A stretch of 64,000 bases of DNA, from the NCBI RefSeq assembly GCF_040054535.1, contig NC_090792.1, positions 2,155,001 through 2,219,000 on the forward strand, in the 5' to 3' direction. This document shows, one piece after another, positions 23,691 through 37,354 of this stretch. The position numbers were made by a program, and so were the translations under genes. How positions within the stretch are numbered: position 1 is the stretch's first letter; each line of letters opens with the position of its first letter. Source of the stretch: Antennarius striatus (lineage: Eukaryota; Chordata; Actinopteri; Lophiiformes; Antennariidae). The notes under the pieces were generated by a model that was not told where the DNA came from, searched no databases, and was given only the letters and a program-made list of their open reading frames with translations.

Positions 23691-23854
23691 ATACTTACCT
23701 GGCAGGGGAGATACCATGATCAGCAAGGTGGTTCTCCCAGGGCGAGGCTAAGCCATTGCACTGCGGCTGTGCTGACTCCTGCGAATTCCCCAAATGTGGG
23801 AATCTCGACTGCATAATTTCTGGTAGTGGGGGACTGCGTTCGCGCTCTCCCCTG
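23691..23854 (+). ncRNA. rnu1: U1 snRNA, copy 15
   Basis: The gene is identical to consensus. The first base after it (23855) is T, not A, as in copy 27. Confidence 0.97.
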
Positions 23855-24440
23855 TTCCACATGTCAAAGGAAAAATGTCCACCACTTCCTCCATGCAGAT
23901 CAATCCATGCGTAATTTGCGTTGGAGTGCCGGGGAAAGGCCTCACTGGTGCCTTTGCCCTGTTCAGACGAGGCCCACGAGTCCTGCCCGGTCTGGCTCGC
24001 TGGAGAAAAGGGGGAGTGTACGGAGAGTGGGCTTGACATGTAAAATGTGCAGCGATTGCACCACGCTCTTGCTGAGCTTGCGTTGTGCTCGTGAAAGGAA
24101 ACCTGTCCAGATATCGGTGCTCGCACAGCCCCCGTGGTTGTTTGATATTGGAGTGATTGATGAGCTCTTTTCTCTGTCTCTTGGACACAGGAAGCGCTTC
24201 CAAACTAGCTATCATTGGAAACTTCATTTGTGGAATGGAGAAATAAACCAGTAGACACGTAAACCACAGGGATAGTACTTGTTGCCCACACGTCCAAAAC
24301 AGTGTTGAGCCGCGCAATTGATCAATTGCACGAGTGTCTGGTGTGTGTTATATTCTTTACTCTCCAACACTTCAAGCGTGCACCACGATCCAGGGGTGTG
24401 CGTCTGGGAAGCAGCACGCTGCCTCAGACAGCTCAAGCTC

Positions 24441-24604
24441 ATACTTACCTGGCAGGGGAGATACCATGATCAGCAAGGTGGTTCTCCCAGGGCGAGGCTA
24501 AGCCATTGCACTGCGGCTGTGCTGACTCCTGCGAATTCCCCAAATGTGGGAATCTCGACTGCATAATTTCTGGTAGTGGGGGACTGCGTTCGCGCTCTCC
24601 CCTG
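24441..24604 (+). ncRNA. rnu1: U1 snRNA, copy 16
   Basis: Identical to the array consensus. Copies 16-18 form a run of units that look identical to each other. Confidence 0.97.
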
Positions 24605-25190
24605 ATCCACATGTCAAAGGAAAAATGTCCACCACTTCCTCCATGCAGACCAATCCATGCGTAATTTGCGTTGGAGTGCCGGGGAAAGGCCTCACTGGTG
24701 CCTTTGCCCTGTTCAGACGAGGCCCACGAGTCCTGCCCGGCCTGGCTCGCTGGAGAAAAGGGGGAGTGTACGGAGAGTGGGCTTGACATGTAAAATGTGC
24801 AGCGATTGCACCACGCTCTTGCTGAGCTTGCGTTGTGCTCGTGAAAGGAAACCTGTCCAGATATCGGTGCTCGCACAGCCCCCGTGGTTGTTTGATATTG
24901 GAGTGATTGATGAGCTCTTTTCTCTGTCTCTTGGACACAGGAAGCGCTTCCAAACTAGCTATCATTGGAAACTTCATTTGTGGAATGGAGAAATAAACCA
25001 GTAGACACGTAAACCACAGGGATAGTACTTGTTGCCCACACGTCCAAAACAGTGTTGAGCCGCGCAATTGATCAATTGCACGAGTGTCTGGTGTGTGTTA
25101 TATTCTTTACTCTCCAACACTTCAAGCGTGCACCACGATCCAGGGGTGTGCGTCTGGGAAGCAGCACGCTGCCTCAGACAGCTCAAGCTC

Positions 25191-25354
25191 ATACTTACCT
25201 GGCAGGGGAGATACCATGATCAGCAAGGTGGTTCTCCCAGGGCGAGGCTAAGCCATTGCACTGCGGCTGTGCTGACTCCTGCGAATTCCCCAAATGTGGG
25301 AATCTCGACTGCATAATTTCTGGTAGTGGGGGACTGCGTTCGCGCTCTCCCCTG
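25191..25354 (+). ncRNA. rnu1: U1 snRNA, copy 17
   Basis: Identical to the array consensus. Confidence 0.97.
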
Positions 25355-25940
25355 ATCCACATGTCAAAGGAAAAATGTCCACCACTTCCTCCATGCAGAC
25401 CAATCCATGCGTAATTTGCGTTGGAGTGCCGGGGAAAGGCCTCACTGGTGCCTTTGCCCTGTTCAGACGAGGCCCACGAGTCCTGCCCGGCCTGGCTCGC
25501 TGGAGAAAAGGGGGAGTGTACGGAGAGTGGGCTTGACATGTAAAATGTGCAGCGATTGCACCACGCTCTTGCTGAGCTTGCGTTGTGCTCGTGAAAGGAA
25601 ACCTGTCCAGATATCGGTGCTCGCACAGCCCCCGTGGTTGTTTGATATTGGAGTGATTGATGAGCTCTTTTCTCTGTCTCTTGGACACAGGAAGCGCTTC
25701 CAAACTAGCTATCATTGGAAACTTCATTTGTGGAATGGAGAAATAAACCAGTAGACACGTAAACCACAGGGATAGTACTTGTTGCCCACACGTCCAAAAC
25801 AGTGTTGAGCCGCGCAATTGATCAATTGCACGAGTGTCTGGTGTGTGTTATATTCTTTACTCTCCAACACTTCAAGCGTGCACCACGATCCAGGGGTGTG
25901 CGTCTGGGAAGCAGCACGCTGCCTCAGACAGCTCAAGCTC

Positions 25941-26104
25941 ATACTTACCTGGCAGGGGAGATACCATGATCAGCAAGGTGGTTCTCCCAGGGCGAGGCTA
26001 AGCCATTGCACTGCGGCTGTGCTGACTCCTGCGAATTCCCCAAATGTGGGAATCTCGACTGCATAATTTCTGGTAGTGGGGGACTGCGTTCGCGCTCTCC
26101 CCTG
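25941..26104 (+). ncRNA. rnu1: U1 snRNA, copy 18
   Basis: Identical to the array consensus. Confidence 0.97.
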
Positions 26105-26690
26105 ATCCACATGTCAAAGGAAAAATGTCCACCACTTCCTCCATGCAGACCAATCCATGCGTAATTTGCGTTGGAGTGCCGGGGAAAGGCCTCACTGGTG
26201 CCTTTGCCCTGTTCAGACGAGGCCCACGAGTCCTGCCCGGCCTGGCTCGCTGGAGAAAAGGGGGAGTGTACGGAGAGTGGGCTTGACATGTAAAATGTGC
26301 AGCGATTGCACCACGCTCTTGCTGAGCTTGCGTTGTGCTCGTGAAAGGAAACCTGTCCAGATATCGGTGCTCGCACAGCCCCCGTGGTTGTTTGATATTG
26401 GAGTGATTGATGAGCTCTTTTCTCTGTCTCTTGGACACAGGAAGCGCTTCCAAACTAGCTATCATTGGAAACTTCATTTGTGGAATGGAGAAATAAACCA
26501 GTAGACACGTAAACCACAGGGATAGTACTTGTTGCCCACACGTCCAAAACAGTGTTGAGCCGCGCAATTGATCAATTGCACGAGTGTCTGGTGTGTGTTA
26601 TATTCTTTACTCTCCAACACTTCAAGCGTGCACCACGATCCAGGGGTGTGCGTCTGGGAAGCAGCACGCTGCCTCAGACAGCTCAAGCTC

Positions 26691-26854
26691 ATACTTACCT
26701 GGCAGGGGAGATACCATGATCAGCAAGGTGGTTCTCCCAGGGCGAGGCTAAGCCATTGCACTGCGGCTGTGCTGACTCCTGCGAATTCCCCAAATGTGGG
26801 AATCTCGACTGCATAATTTCTGGTAGTGGGGGACTGCGTTCGCGCTCTCCCCTG
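26691..26854 (+). ncRNA. rnu1: U1 snRNA, copy 19
   Basis: Identical to the array consensus. Confidence 0.97.
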
Positions 26855-27440
26855 ATCCACATGTCAAAGGAAAAATGTCCACCACTTCCTCCATGCAGAC
26901 CAATCCATGTGTAATTTGCGTTGGAGTGCCGGGGAAAGGCCTCACTGGTGCCTTTGCCCTGTTCAGACGAGGCCCACGAGTCCTGCCCGGCCTGGCTCGC
27001 TGGAGAAAAGGGGGAGTGTACGGAGAGTGGGCTTGACATGTAAAATGTGCAGCGATTGCACCACGCTCTTGCTGAGCTTGCGTTGTGCTCGTGAAAGGAA
27101 ACCTGTCCAGATATCGGTGCTCGCACAGCCCCCGTGGTTGTTTGATATTGGAGTGATTGATGAGCTCTTTTCTCTGTCTCTTGGACACAGGAAGCGCTTC
27201 CAAACTAGCTATCATTGGAAACTTCATTTGTGGAATGGAGAAATAAACCAGTAGACACGTAAACCACAGGGATAGTACTTGTTGCCCACACGTCCAAAAC
27301 AGTGTTGAGCCGCGCAATTGATCAATTGCACGAGTGTCTGGTGTGTGTTATATTCTTTACTCTCCAACACTTCAAGCGTGCACCACGATCCAGGGGTGTG
27401 CGTCTGGGAAGCAGCACGCTGCCTCAGACAGCTCAAGCTC

Positions 27441-27604
27441 ATACTTACCTGGCAGGGGAGATACCATGATCAGCAAGGTGGTTCTCCCAGGGCGAGGCTA
27501 AGCCATTGCACTGCGGCTGTGCTGACTCCTGCGAATTCCCCAAATGTGGGAATCTCGACTGCATAATTTCTGGTAGTGGGGGACTGCGTTCGCGCTCTCC
27601 CCTG
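27441..27604 (+). ncRNA. rnu1: U1 snRNA, copy 20
   Basis: Identical to the array consensus. Confidence 0.97.
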
Positions 27605-28190
27605 ATCCACATGTCAAAGGAAAAATGTCCACCACTTCCTCCATGCAGACCAATCCATGTGTAATTTGCGTTGGAGTGCCGGGGAAAGGCCTCACTGGTG
27701 CCTTTGCCCTGTTCAGACGAGGCCCACGAGTCCTGCCCGGCCTGGCTCGCTGGAGAAAAGGGGGAGTGTACGGAGAGTGGGCTTGACATGTAAAATGTGC
27801 AGCGATTGCACCACGCTCTTGCTGAGCTTGCGTTGTGCTCGTGAAAGGAAACCTGTCCAGATATCGGTGCTCGCACAGCCCCCGTGGTTGTTTGATATTG
27901 GAGTGATTGATGAGCTCTTTTCTCTGTCTCTTGGACACAGGAAGCGCTTCCAAACTAGCTATCATTGGAAACTTCATTTGTGGAATGGAGAAATAAACCA
28001 GTAGACACGTAAACCACAGGGATAGTACTTGTTGCCCACACGTCCAAAACAGTGTTGAGCCGCGCAATTGATCAATTGCACGAGTGTCTGGTGTGTGTTA
28101 TATTCTTTACTCTCCAACACTTCAAGCGTGCACCACGATCCAGGGGTGTGCGTCTGGGAAGCAGCACGCTGCCTCAGACAGCTCAAGCTC

Positions 28191-28354
28191 ATACTTACCT
28201 GGCAGGGGAGATACCATGATCAGCAAGGTGGTTCTCCCAGGGCGAGGCTAAGCCATTGCACTGCGGCTGTGCTGACTCCTGCGAATTCCCCAAATGTGGG
28301 AATCTCGACTGCACAATTTCTGGTAGTGGGGGACTGCGTTCGCGCTCTCCCCTG
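28191..28354 (+). ncRNA. rnu1: U1 snRNA, copy 21 (C124)
   Basis: Consensus except C124. With copy 22 it forms a pair repeated 7500 bp downstream as copies 31-32. Confidence 0.97.
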
Positions 28355-28940
28355 ATCCACATGTCAAAGGAAAAATGTCCACCACTTCCTCCATGCAGAC
28401 CAATCCATGCGTAATTTGCGTTGGAGTGCCGGGGAAAGGCCTCACTGGTGCCTTTGCCCTGTTCAGACGAGGCCCACGAGTCCTGCCCGGCCTGGCTCGC
28501 TGGAGAAAAGGGGGAGTGTACGGAGAGTGGGCTTGACATGTAAAATGTGCAGCGATTGCACCACGCTCTTGCTGAGCTTGCGTTGTGCTCGTGAAAGGAA
28601 ACCTGTCCAGATATCGGTGCTCGCACAGCCCCCGTGGTTGTTTGATATTGGAGTGATTGATGAGCTCTTTTCTCTGTCTCTTGGACACAGGAAGCGCTTC
28701 CAAACTAGCTATCATTGGAAACTTCATTTGTGGAATGGAGAAATAAACCAGTAGACACGTAAACCACAGGGATAGTACTTGTTGCCCACACGTCCAAAAC
28801 AGTGTTGAGCCGCGCAATTGATCAATTGCACGAGTGTCTGGTGTGTGTTATATTCTTTACTCTCCAACACTTCAAGCGTGCACCACGATCCAGGGGTGTG
28901 CGTCTGGGAAGCAGCACGCTGCCTCAGACAGCTCAAGCTC

Positions 28941-29104
28941 ATACTTACCTGGCAGGGGAGATACCATGATCAGCAAGGTGGTTCTCCCAGGGCGAGGCTA
29001 AGCCATTGCACTGCGGCTGTGCTGACTCCTGCGAATTCCCCAAATGTGAGAATCTCGACTGCATAATTTCTGGTAGTGGGGGACTGCGTTCGCGCTCTCC
29101 CCTG
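28941..29104 (+). ncRNA. rnu1: U1 snRNA, copy 22 (A109)
   Basis: G109 to A (29049). This should break the C99-G109 pair near the loop of stem-loop III. Shared with copy 32. Confidence 0.95.
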
Positions 29105-29690
29105 ATCCACATGTCAAAGGAAAAATGTCCACCACTTCCTCCATGCAGACCAATCCATGTGTAATTTGCGTTGGAGTGCCGGGGAAAGGCCTCACTGGTG
29201 CCTTTGCCCTGTTCAGACGAGGCCCACGAGTCCTGCCCGGCCTGGCTCGCTGGAGAAAAGGGGGAGTGTACGGAGAGTGGGCTTGACATGTAAAATGTGC
29301 AGCGATTGCACCACGCTCTTGCTGAGCTTGCGTTGTGCTCGTGAAAGGAAACCTGTCCAGATATCGGTGCTCGCACAGCCCCCGTGGTTGTTTGATATTG
29401 GAGTGATTGATGAGCTCTTTTCTCTGTCTCTTGGACACAGGAAGCGCTTCCAAACTAGCTATCATTGGAAACTTCATTTGTGGAATGGAGAAATAAACCA
29501 GTAGACACGTAAACCACAGGGATAGTACTTGTTGCCCACACGTCCAAAACAGTGTTGAGCCGCGCAATTGATCAATTGCACGAGTGTCTGGTGTGTGTTA
29601 TATTCTTTACTCTCCAACACTTCAAGCGTGCACCACGATCCAGGGGTGTGCGTCTGGGAAGCAGCACGCTGCCTCAGACAGCTCAAGCTC

Positions 29691-29854
29691 ATACTTACCT
29701 GGCAGGGGAGATACCATGATCAGCAAGGTGGTTCTCCCAGGGCGAGGCTAAGCCATTGCACTGCGGCTGTGCTGACTCCTGCGAATTCCCCAAATGTGGG
29801 AATCTCGACTGCATAATTTCTGGTAGTGGGGGACTGCGTTCGCGCTCTCCCCTG
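29691..29854 (+). ncRNA. rnu1: U1 snRNA, copy 23
   Basis: Identical to the array consensus. Confidence 0.97.
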
Positions 29855-30440
29855 ATCCACATGTCAAAGGAAAAATGTCCACCACTTCCTCCATGCAGAC
29901 CAATCCATGTGTAATTTGCGTTGGAGTGCCGGGGAAAGGCCTCACTGGTGCCTTTGCCCTGTTCAGACGAGGCCCACGAGTCCTGCCCGGCCTGGCTCGC
30001 TGGAGAAAAGGGGGAGTGTACGGAGAGTGGGCTTGACATGTAAAATGTGCAGCGATTGCACCACGCTCTTGCTGAGCTTGCGTTGTGCTCGTGAAAGGAA
30101 ACCTGTCCAGATATCGGTGCTCGCACAGCCCCCGTGGTTGTTTGATATTGGAGTGATTGATGAGCTCTTTTCTCTGTCTCTTGGACACAGGAAGCGCTTC
30201 CAAACTAGCTATCATTGGAAACTTCATTTGTGGAATGGAGAAATAAACCAGTAGACACGTAAACCACAGGGATAGTACTTGTTGCCCACACGTCCAAAAC
30301 AGTGTTGAGCCGCGCAATTGATCAATTGCACGAGTGTCTGGTGTGTGTTATATTCTTTACTCTCCAACACTTCAAGCGTGCACCACGATCCAGGGGTGTG
30401 CGTCTGGGAAGCAGCACGCTGCCTCAGACAGCTCAAGCTC

Positions 30441-30604
30441 ATACTTACCTGGCAGGGGAGATACCATGATCAGCAAGGTGGTTCTCCCAGGGCGAGGCTA
30501 AGCCATTGCACTGCGGCTGTGCTGACTCCTGCGAATTCCCCAAATGTGGGAATCTCGACTGCATAATTTCTGGTAGTGGGGGACTGCGTTCGCGCTCTCC
30601 CCTG
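30441..30604 (+). ncRNA. rnu1: U1 snRNA, copy 24
   Basis: Identical to the array consensus. Confidence 0.97.
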
Positions 30605-31190
30605 ATCCACATGTCAAAGGAAAAATGTCCACCACTTCCTCCATGCAGACCAATCCATGTGTAATTTGCGTTGGAGTGCCGGGGAAAGGCCTCACTGGTG
30701 CCTTTGCCCTGTTCAGACGAGGCCCACGAGTCCTGCCCGGCCTGGCTCGCTGGAGAAAAGGGGGAGTGTACGGAGAGTGGGCTTGACATGTAAAATGTGC
30801 AGCGATTGCACCACGCTCTTGCTGAGCTTGCGTTGTGCTCGTGAAAGGAAACCTGTCCAGATATCGGTGCTCGCACAGCCCCCGTGGTTGTTTGATATTG
30901 GAGTGATTGATGAGCTCTTTTCTCTGTCTCTTGGACACAGGAAGCGCTTCCAAACTAGCTATCATTGGAAACTTCATTTGTGGAATGGAGAAATAAACCA
31001 GTAGACACGTAAACCACAGGGATAGTACTTGTTGCCCACACGTCCAAAACAGTGTTGAGCCGCGCAATTGATCAATTGCACGAGTGTCTGGTGTGTGTTA
31101 TATTCTTTACTCTCCAACACTTCAAGCGTGCACCACGATCCAGGGGTGTGCGTCTGGGAAGCAGCACGCTGCCTCAGACAGCTCAAGCTC

Positions 31191-31354
31191 ATACTTACCT
31201 GGCAGGGGAGATACCATGATCAGCAAGGTGGTTCTCCCAGGGCGAGGCTAAGCCATTGCACTGCGGCTGTGCTGACTCCTGCGAATTCCCCAAATGTGGG
31301 AATCTCGACTGCACAATTTCTGGTAGTGGGGGACTGCGTTCGCGCTCTCCCCTG
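31191..31354 (+). ncRNA. rnu1: U1 snRNA, copy 25 (C124)
   Basis: Consensus except C124; counterpart of copy 13. Confidence 0.97.
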
Positions 31355-31940
31355 ATCCACATGTCAAAGGAAAAATGTCCACCACTTCCTCCATGCAGAC
31401 CAATCCATGCGTAATTTGCGTTGGAGTGCCGGGGAAAGGCCTCACTGGTGCCTTTGCCCTGTTCAGACGAGGCCCACGAGTCCTGCCCGGCCTGGCTCGC
31501 TGGAGAAAAGGGGGAGTGTACGGAGAGTGGGCTTGACATGTAAAATGTGCAGCGATTGCACCACGCTCTTGCTGAGCTTGCGTTGTGCTCGTGAAAGGAA
31601 ACCTGTCCAGATATCGGTGCTCGCACAGCCCCCGTGGTTGTTTGATATTGGAGTGATTGATGAGCTCTTTTCTCTGTCTCTTGGACACAGGAAGCGCTTC
31701 CAAACTAGCTATCATTGGAAACTTCATTTGTGGAATGGAGAAATAAACCAGTAGACACGTAAACCACAGGGATAGTACTTGTTGCCCACACGTCCAAAAC
31801 AGTGTTGAGCCGCGCAATTGATCAATTGCACGAGTGTCTGGTGTGTGTTATATTCTTTACTCTCCAACACTTCAAGCGTGCACCACGATCCAGGGGTGTG
31901 CGTCTGGGAAGCAGCACGCTGCCTCAGACAGCTCAAGCTC

Positions 31941-32104
31941 ATACTTACCTGGCAGGGGAGATACCATGATCAGCAAGGTGGTTCTCCCAGGGCGAGGCTA
32001 AGCCATTGCACTGCGGCTGTGCTGACTCCTGCGAATTCCCCAAATGTGGGAATCTCGACTGCACAATTTCTGGTAGTGGGGGACTGCGTTCGCGCTCTCC
32101 CCTG
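31941..32104 (+). ncRNA. rnu1: U1 snRNA, copy 26 (C124)
   Basis: Consensus except C124; spacer marks as in copy 14. Confidence 0.97.
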
Positions 32105-32690
32105 ATCCACATGTCAAAGGAAAAATGTCCACCACTTCCTCCATGCAGACCAATCCATGCGTAATTTGCGTTGGAGTGCCGGGGAAAGGCCTCACTGGTG
32201 CCTTTGCCCTGTTCAGACGAGGCCCACGAGTCCTGCCTGGTCTGGCTCGCTGGAGAAAATGGGGAGTGTACGGAGAGTGGGCTTGACATGTAAAATGTGC
32301 AGCGATTGCACCACGCTCTTGCTGAGCTTGCGTTGTGCTCGTGAAAGGAAACCTGTCCAGATATCGGTGCTCGCACAGCCCCCGTGGTTGTTTGATATTG
32401 GAGTGATTGATGAGCTCTTTTCTCTGTCTCTTGGACACAGGAAGCGCTTCCAAACTAGCTATCATTGGAAACTTCATTTGTGGAATGGAGAAATAAACCA
32501 GTAGACACGTAAACCACAGGGATAGTACTTGTTGCCCACACGTCCAAAACAGTGTTGAGCCGCGCAATTGATCAATTGCACGAGTGTCTGGTGTGTGTTA
32601 TATTCTTTACTCTCCAACACTTCAAGCGTGCACCACGATCCAGGGGTGTGCGTCTGGGAAGCAGCACGCTGCCTCAGACAGCTCAAGCTC

Positions 32691-32854
32691 ATACTTACCT
32701 GGCAGGGGAGATACCATGATCAGCAAGGTGGTTCTCCCAGGGCGAGGCTAAGCCATTGCACTGCGGCTGTGCTGACTCCTGCGAATTCCCCAAATGTGGG
32801 AATCTCGACTGCATAATTTCTGGTAGTGGGGGACTGCGTTCGCGCTCTCCCCTG
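32691..32854 (+). ncRNA. rnu1: U1 snRNA, copy 27
   Basis: Gene identical to consensus; first 3' flanking base (32855) is T, as in copy 15. Confidence 0.97.
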
Positions 32855-33440
32855 TTCCACATGTCAAAGGAAAAATGTCCACCACTTCCTCCATGCAGAT
32901 CAATCCATGCGTAATTTGCGTTGGAGTGCCGGGGAAAGGCCTCACTGGTGCCTTTGCCCTGTTCAGACGAGGCCCACGAGTCCTGCCCGGTCTGGCTCGC
33001 TGGAGAAAAGGGGGAGTGTACGGAGAGTGGGCTTGACATGTAAAATGTGCAGCGATTGCACCACGCTCTTGCTGAGCTTGCGTTGTGCTCGTGAAAGGAA
33101 ACCTGTCCAGATATCGGTGCTCGCACAGCCCCCGTGGTTGTTTGATATTGGAGTGATTGATGAGCTCTTTTCTCTGTCTCTTGGACACAGGAAGCGCTTC
33201 CAAACTAGCTATCATTGGAAACTTCATTTGTGGAATGGAGAAATAAACCAGTAGACACGTAAACCACAGGGATAGTACTTGTTGCCCACACGTCCAAAAC
33301 AGTGTTGAGCCGCGCAATTGATCAATTGCACGAGTGTCTGGTGTGTGTTATATTCTTTACTCTCCAACACTTCAAGCGTGCACCACGATCCAGGGGTGTG
33401 CGTCTGGGAAGCAGCACGCTGCCTCAGACAGCTCAAGCTC

Positions 33441-33604
33441 ATACTTACCTGGCAGGGGAGATACCATGATCAGCAAGGTGGTTCTCCCAGGGCGAGGCTA
33501 AGCCATTGCACTGCGGCTGTGCTGACTCCTGCGAATTCCCCAAATGTGGGAATCTCGACTGCATAATTTCTGGTAGTGGGGGACTGCGTTCGCGCTCTCC
33601 CCTG
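33441..33604 (+). ncRNA. rnu1: U1 snRNA, copy 28
   Basis: Identical to the array consensus. Confidence 0.97.
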
Positions 33605-34190
33605 ATCCACATGTCAAAGGAAAAATGTCCACCACTTCCTCCATGCAGACCAATCCATGTGTAATTTGCGTTGGAGTGCCGGGGAAAGGCCTCACTGGTG
33701 CCTTTGCCCTGTTCAGACGAGGCCCACGAGTCCTGCCCGGCCTGGCTCGCTGGAGAAAAGGGGGAGTGTACGGAGAGTGGGCTTGACATGTAAAATGTGC
33801 AGCGATTGCACCACGCTCTTGCTGAGCTTGCGTTGTGCTCGTGAAAGGAAACCTGTCCAGATATCGGTGCTCGCACAGCCCCCGTGGTTGTTTGATATTG
33901 GAGTGATTGATGAGCTCTTTTCTCTGTCTCTTGGACACAGGAAGCGCTTCCAAACTAGCTATCATTGGAAACTTCATTTGTGGAATGGAGAAATAAACCA
34001 GTAGACACGTAAACCACAGGGATAGTACTTGTTGCCCACACGTCCAAAACAGTGTTGAGCCGCGCAATTGATCAATTGCACGAGTGTCTGGTGTGTGTTA
34101 TATTCTTTACTCTCCAACACTTCAAGCGTGCACCACGATCCAGGGGTGTGCGTCTGGGAAGCAGCACGCTGCCTCAGACAGCTCAAGCTC

Positions 34191-34354
34191 ATACTTACCT
34201 GGCAGGGGAGATACCATGATCAGCAAGGTGGTTCTCCCAGGGCGAGGCTAAGCCATTGCACTGCGGCTGTGCTGACTCCTGCGAATTCCCCAAATGTGGG
34301 AATCTCGACTGCACAATTTCTGGTAGTGGGGGACTGCGTTCGCGCTCTCCCCTG
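34191..34354 (+). ncRNA. rnu1: U1 snRNA, copy 29 (C124)
   Basis: Consensus except C124. Copies 29-31 are three consecutive C124 genes. Confidence 0.97.
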
Positions 34355-34940
34355 ATCCACATGTCAAAGGAAAAATGTCCACCACTTCCTCCATGCAGAT
34401 CAATCCATGCGTAATTTGCGTTGGAGTGCCGGGGAAAGGCCTCACTGGTGCCTTTGCCCTGTTCAGACGAGGCCCACGAGTCCTGCCCGGCCTGGCTCGC
34501 TGGAGAAAAGGGGGAGTGTACGGAGAGTGGGCTTGACATGTAAAATGTGCAGCGATTGCACCACGCTCTTGCTGAGCTTGCGTTGTGCTCGTGAAAGGAA
34601 ACCTGTCCAGATATCGGTGCTCGCACAGCCCCCGTGGTTGTTTGATATTGGAGTGATTGATGAGCTCTTTTCTCTGTCTCTTGGACACAGGAAGCGCTTC
34701 CAAACTAGCTATCATTGGAAACTTCATTTGTGGAATGGAGAAATAAACCAGTAGACACGTAAACCACAGGGATAGTACTTGTTGCCCACACGTCCAAAAC
34801 AGTGTTGAGCCGCGCAATTGATCAATTGCACGAGTGTCTGGTGTGTGTTATATTCTTTACTCTCCAACACTTCAAGCGTGCACCACGATCCAGGGGTGTG
34901 CGTCTGGGAAGCAGCACGCTGCCTCAGACAGCTCAAGCTC

Positions 34941-35104
34941 ATACTTACCTGGCAGGGGAGATACCATGATCAGCAAGGTGGTTCTCCCAGGGCGAGGCTA
35001 AGCCATTGCACTGCGGCTGTGCTGACTCCTGCGAATTCCCCAAATGTGGGAATCTCGACTGCACAATTTCTGGTAGTGGGGGACTGCGTTCGCGCTCTCC
35101 CCTG
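34941..35104 (+). ncRNA. rnu1: U1 snRNA, copy 30 (C124)
   Basis: Consensus except C124. Confidence 0.97.
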
Positions 35105-35690
35105 ATCCACATGTCAAAGGAAAAATGTCCACCACTTCCTCCATGCAGATCAATCCATGCGTAATTTGCGTTGGAGTGCCGGGGAAAGGCCTCACTGGTG
35201 CCTTTGCCCTGTTCAGACGAGGCCCACGAGTCCTGCCCGGTCTGGCTCGCTGGAGAAAAGGGGGAGTGTACGGAGAGTGGGCTTGACATGTAAAATGTGC
35301 AGCGATTGCACCACGCTCTTGCTGAGCTTGCGTTGTGCTCGTGAAAGGAAACCTGTCCAGATATCGGTGCTCGCACAGCCCCCGTGGTTGTTTGATATTG
35401 GAGTGATTGATGAGCTCTTTTCTCTGTCTCTTGGACACAGGAAGCGCTTCCAAACTAGCTATCATTGGAAACTTCATTTGTGGAATGGAGAAATAAACCA
35501 GTAGACACGTAAACCACAGGGATAGTACTTGTTGCCCACACGTCCAAAACAGTGTTGAGCCGCGCAATTGATCAATTGCACGAGTGTCTGGTGTGTGTTA
35601 TATTCTTTACTCTCCAACACTTCAAGCGTGCACCACGATCCAGGGGTGTGCGTCTGGGAAGCAGCACGCTGCCTCAGACAGCTCAAGCTC

Positions 35691-35854
35691 ATACTTACCT
35701 GGCAGGGGAGATACCATGATCAGCAAGGTGGTTCTCCCAGGGCGAGGCTAAGCCATTGCACTGCGGCTGTGCTGACTCCTGCGAATTCCCCAAATGTGGG
35801 AATCTCGACTGCACAATTTCTGGTAGTGGGGGACTGCGTTCGCGCTCTCCCCTG
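35691..35854 (+). ncRNA. rnu1: U1 snRNA, copy 31 (C124)
   Basis: Consensus except C124; counterpart of copy 21. Confidence 0.97.
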
Positions 35855-36440
35855 ATCCACATGTCAAAGGAAAAATGTCCACCACTTCCTCCATGCAGAC
35901 CAATCCATGCGTAATTTGCGTTGGAGTGCCGGGGAAAGGCCTCACTGGTGCCTTTGCCCTGTTCAGACGAGGCCCACGAGTCCTGCCCGGCCTGGCTCGC
36001 TGGAGAAAAGGGGGAGTGTACGGAGAGTGGGCTTGACATGTAAAATGTGCAGCGATTGCACCACGCTCTTGCTGAGCTTGCGTTGTGCTCGTGAAAGGAA
36101 ACCTGTCCAGATATCGGTGCTCGCACAGCCCCCGTGGTTGTTTGATATTGGAGTGATTGATGAGCTCTTTTCTCTGTCTCTTGGACACAGGAAGCGCTTC
36201 CAAACTAGCTATCATTGGAAACTTCATTTGTGGAATGGAGAAATAAACCAGTAGACACGTAAACCACAGGGATAGTACTTGTTGCCCACACGTCCAAAAC
36301 AGTGTTGAGCCGCGCAATTGATCAATTGCACGAGTGTCTGGTGTGTGTTATATTCTTTACTCTCCAACACTTCAAGCGTGCACCACGATCCAGGGGTGTG
36401 CGTCTGGGAAGCAGCACGCTGCCTCAGACAGCTCAAGCTC

Positions 36441-36604
36441 ATACTTACCTGGCAGGGGAGATACCATGATCAGCAAGGTGGTTCTCCCAGGGCGAGGCTA
36501 AGCCATTGCACTGCGGCTGTGCTGACTCCTGCGAATTCCCCAAATGTGAGAATCTCGACTGCATAATTTCTGGTAGTGGGGGACTGCGTTCGCGCTCTCC
36601 CCTG
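36441..36604 (+). ncRNA. rnu1: U1 snRNA, copy 32 (A109)
   Basis: G109 to A (36549), the counterpart of copy 22. Confidence 0.95.
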
Positions 36605-37190
36605 ATCCACATGTCAAAGGAAAAATGTCCACCACTTCCTCCATGCAGACCAATCCATGTGTAATTTGCGTTGGAGTGCCGGGGAAAGGCCTCACTGGTG
36701 CCTTTGCCCTGTTCAGACGAGGCCCACGAGTCCTGCCCGGCCTGGCTCGCTGGAGAAAAGGGGGAGTGTACGGAGAGTGGGCTTGACATGTAAAATGTGC
36801 AGCGATTGCACCACGCTCTTGCTGAGCTTGCGTTGTGCTCGTGAAAGGAAACCTGTCCAGATATCGGTGCTCGCACAGCCCCCGTGGTTGTTTGATATTG
36901 GAGTGATTGATGAGCTCTTTTCTCTGTCTCTTGGACACAGGAAGCGCTTCCAAACTAGCTATCATTGGAAACTTCATTTGTGGAATGGAGAAATAAACCA
37001 GTAGACACGTAAACCACAGGGATAGTACTTGTTGCCCACACGTCCAAAACAGTGTTGAGCCGCGCAATTGATCAATTGCACGAGTGTCTGGTGTGTGTTA
37101 TATTCTTTACTCTCCAACACTTCAAGCGTGCACCACGATCCAGGGGTGTGCGTCTGGGAAGCAGCACGCTGCCTCAGACAGCTCAAGCTC

Positions 37191-37354
37191 ATACTTACCT
37201 GGCAGGGGAGATACCATGATCAGCAAGGTGGTTCTCCCAGGGCGAGGCTAAGCCATTGCACTGCGGCTGTGCTGACTCCTGCGAATTCCCCAAATGTGGG
37301 AATCTCGACTGCATAATTTCTGGTAGTGGGGGACTGCGTTCGCGCTCTCCCCTG
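37191..37354 (+). ncRNA. rnu1: U1 snRNA, copy 33
   Basis: Gene identical to consensus. Its spacer has private changes (A at 37377 just past the 3' box, and two changes near 37709) seen in no other unit. Confidence 0.97.

Larger units (their letters stand above)
22191..24440 (+). repeat. Three-unit block repeated 9000 bp downstream
   Basis: Copies 13-15 match copies 25-27 (31191-33440) in all marks I checked: C124 in the first two genes, T in place of A at the first base after the third gene, and the same spacer substitutions near 23238 and 23260 (counterparts 32238 and 32260). Confidence 0.8.
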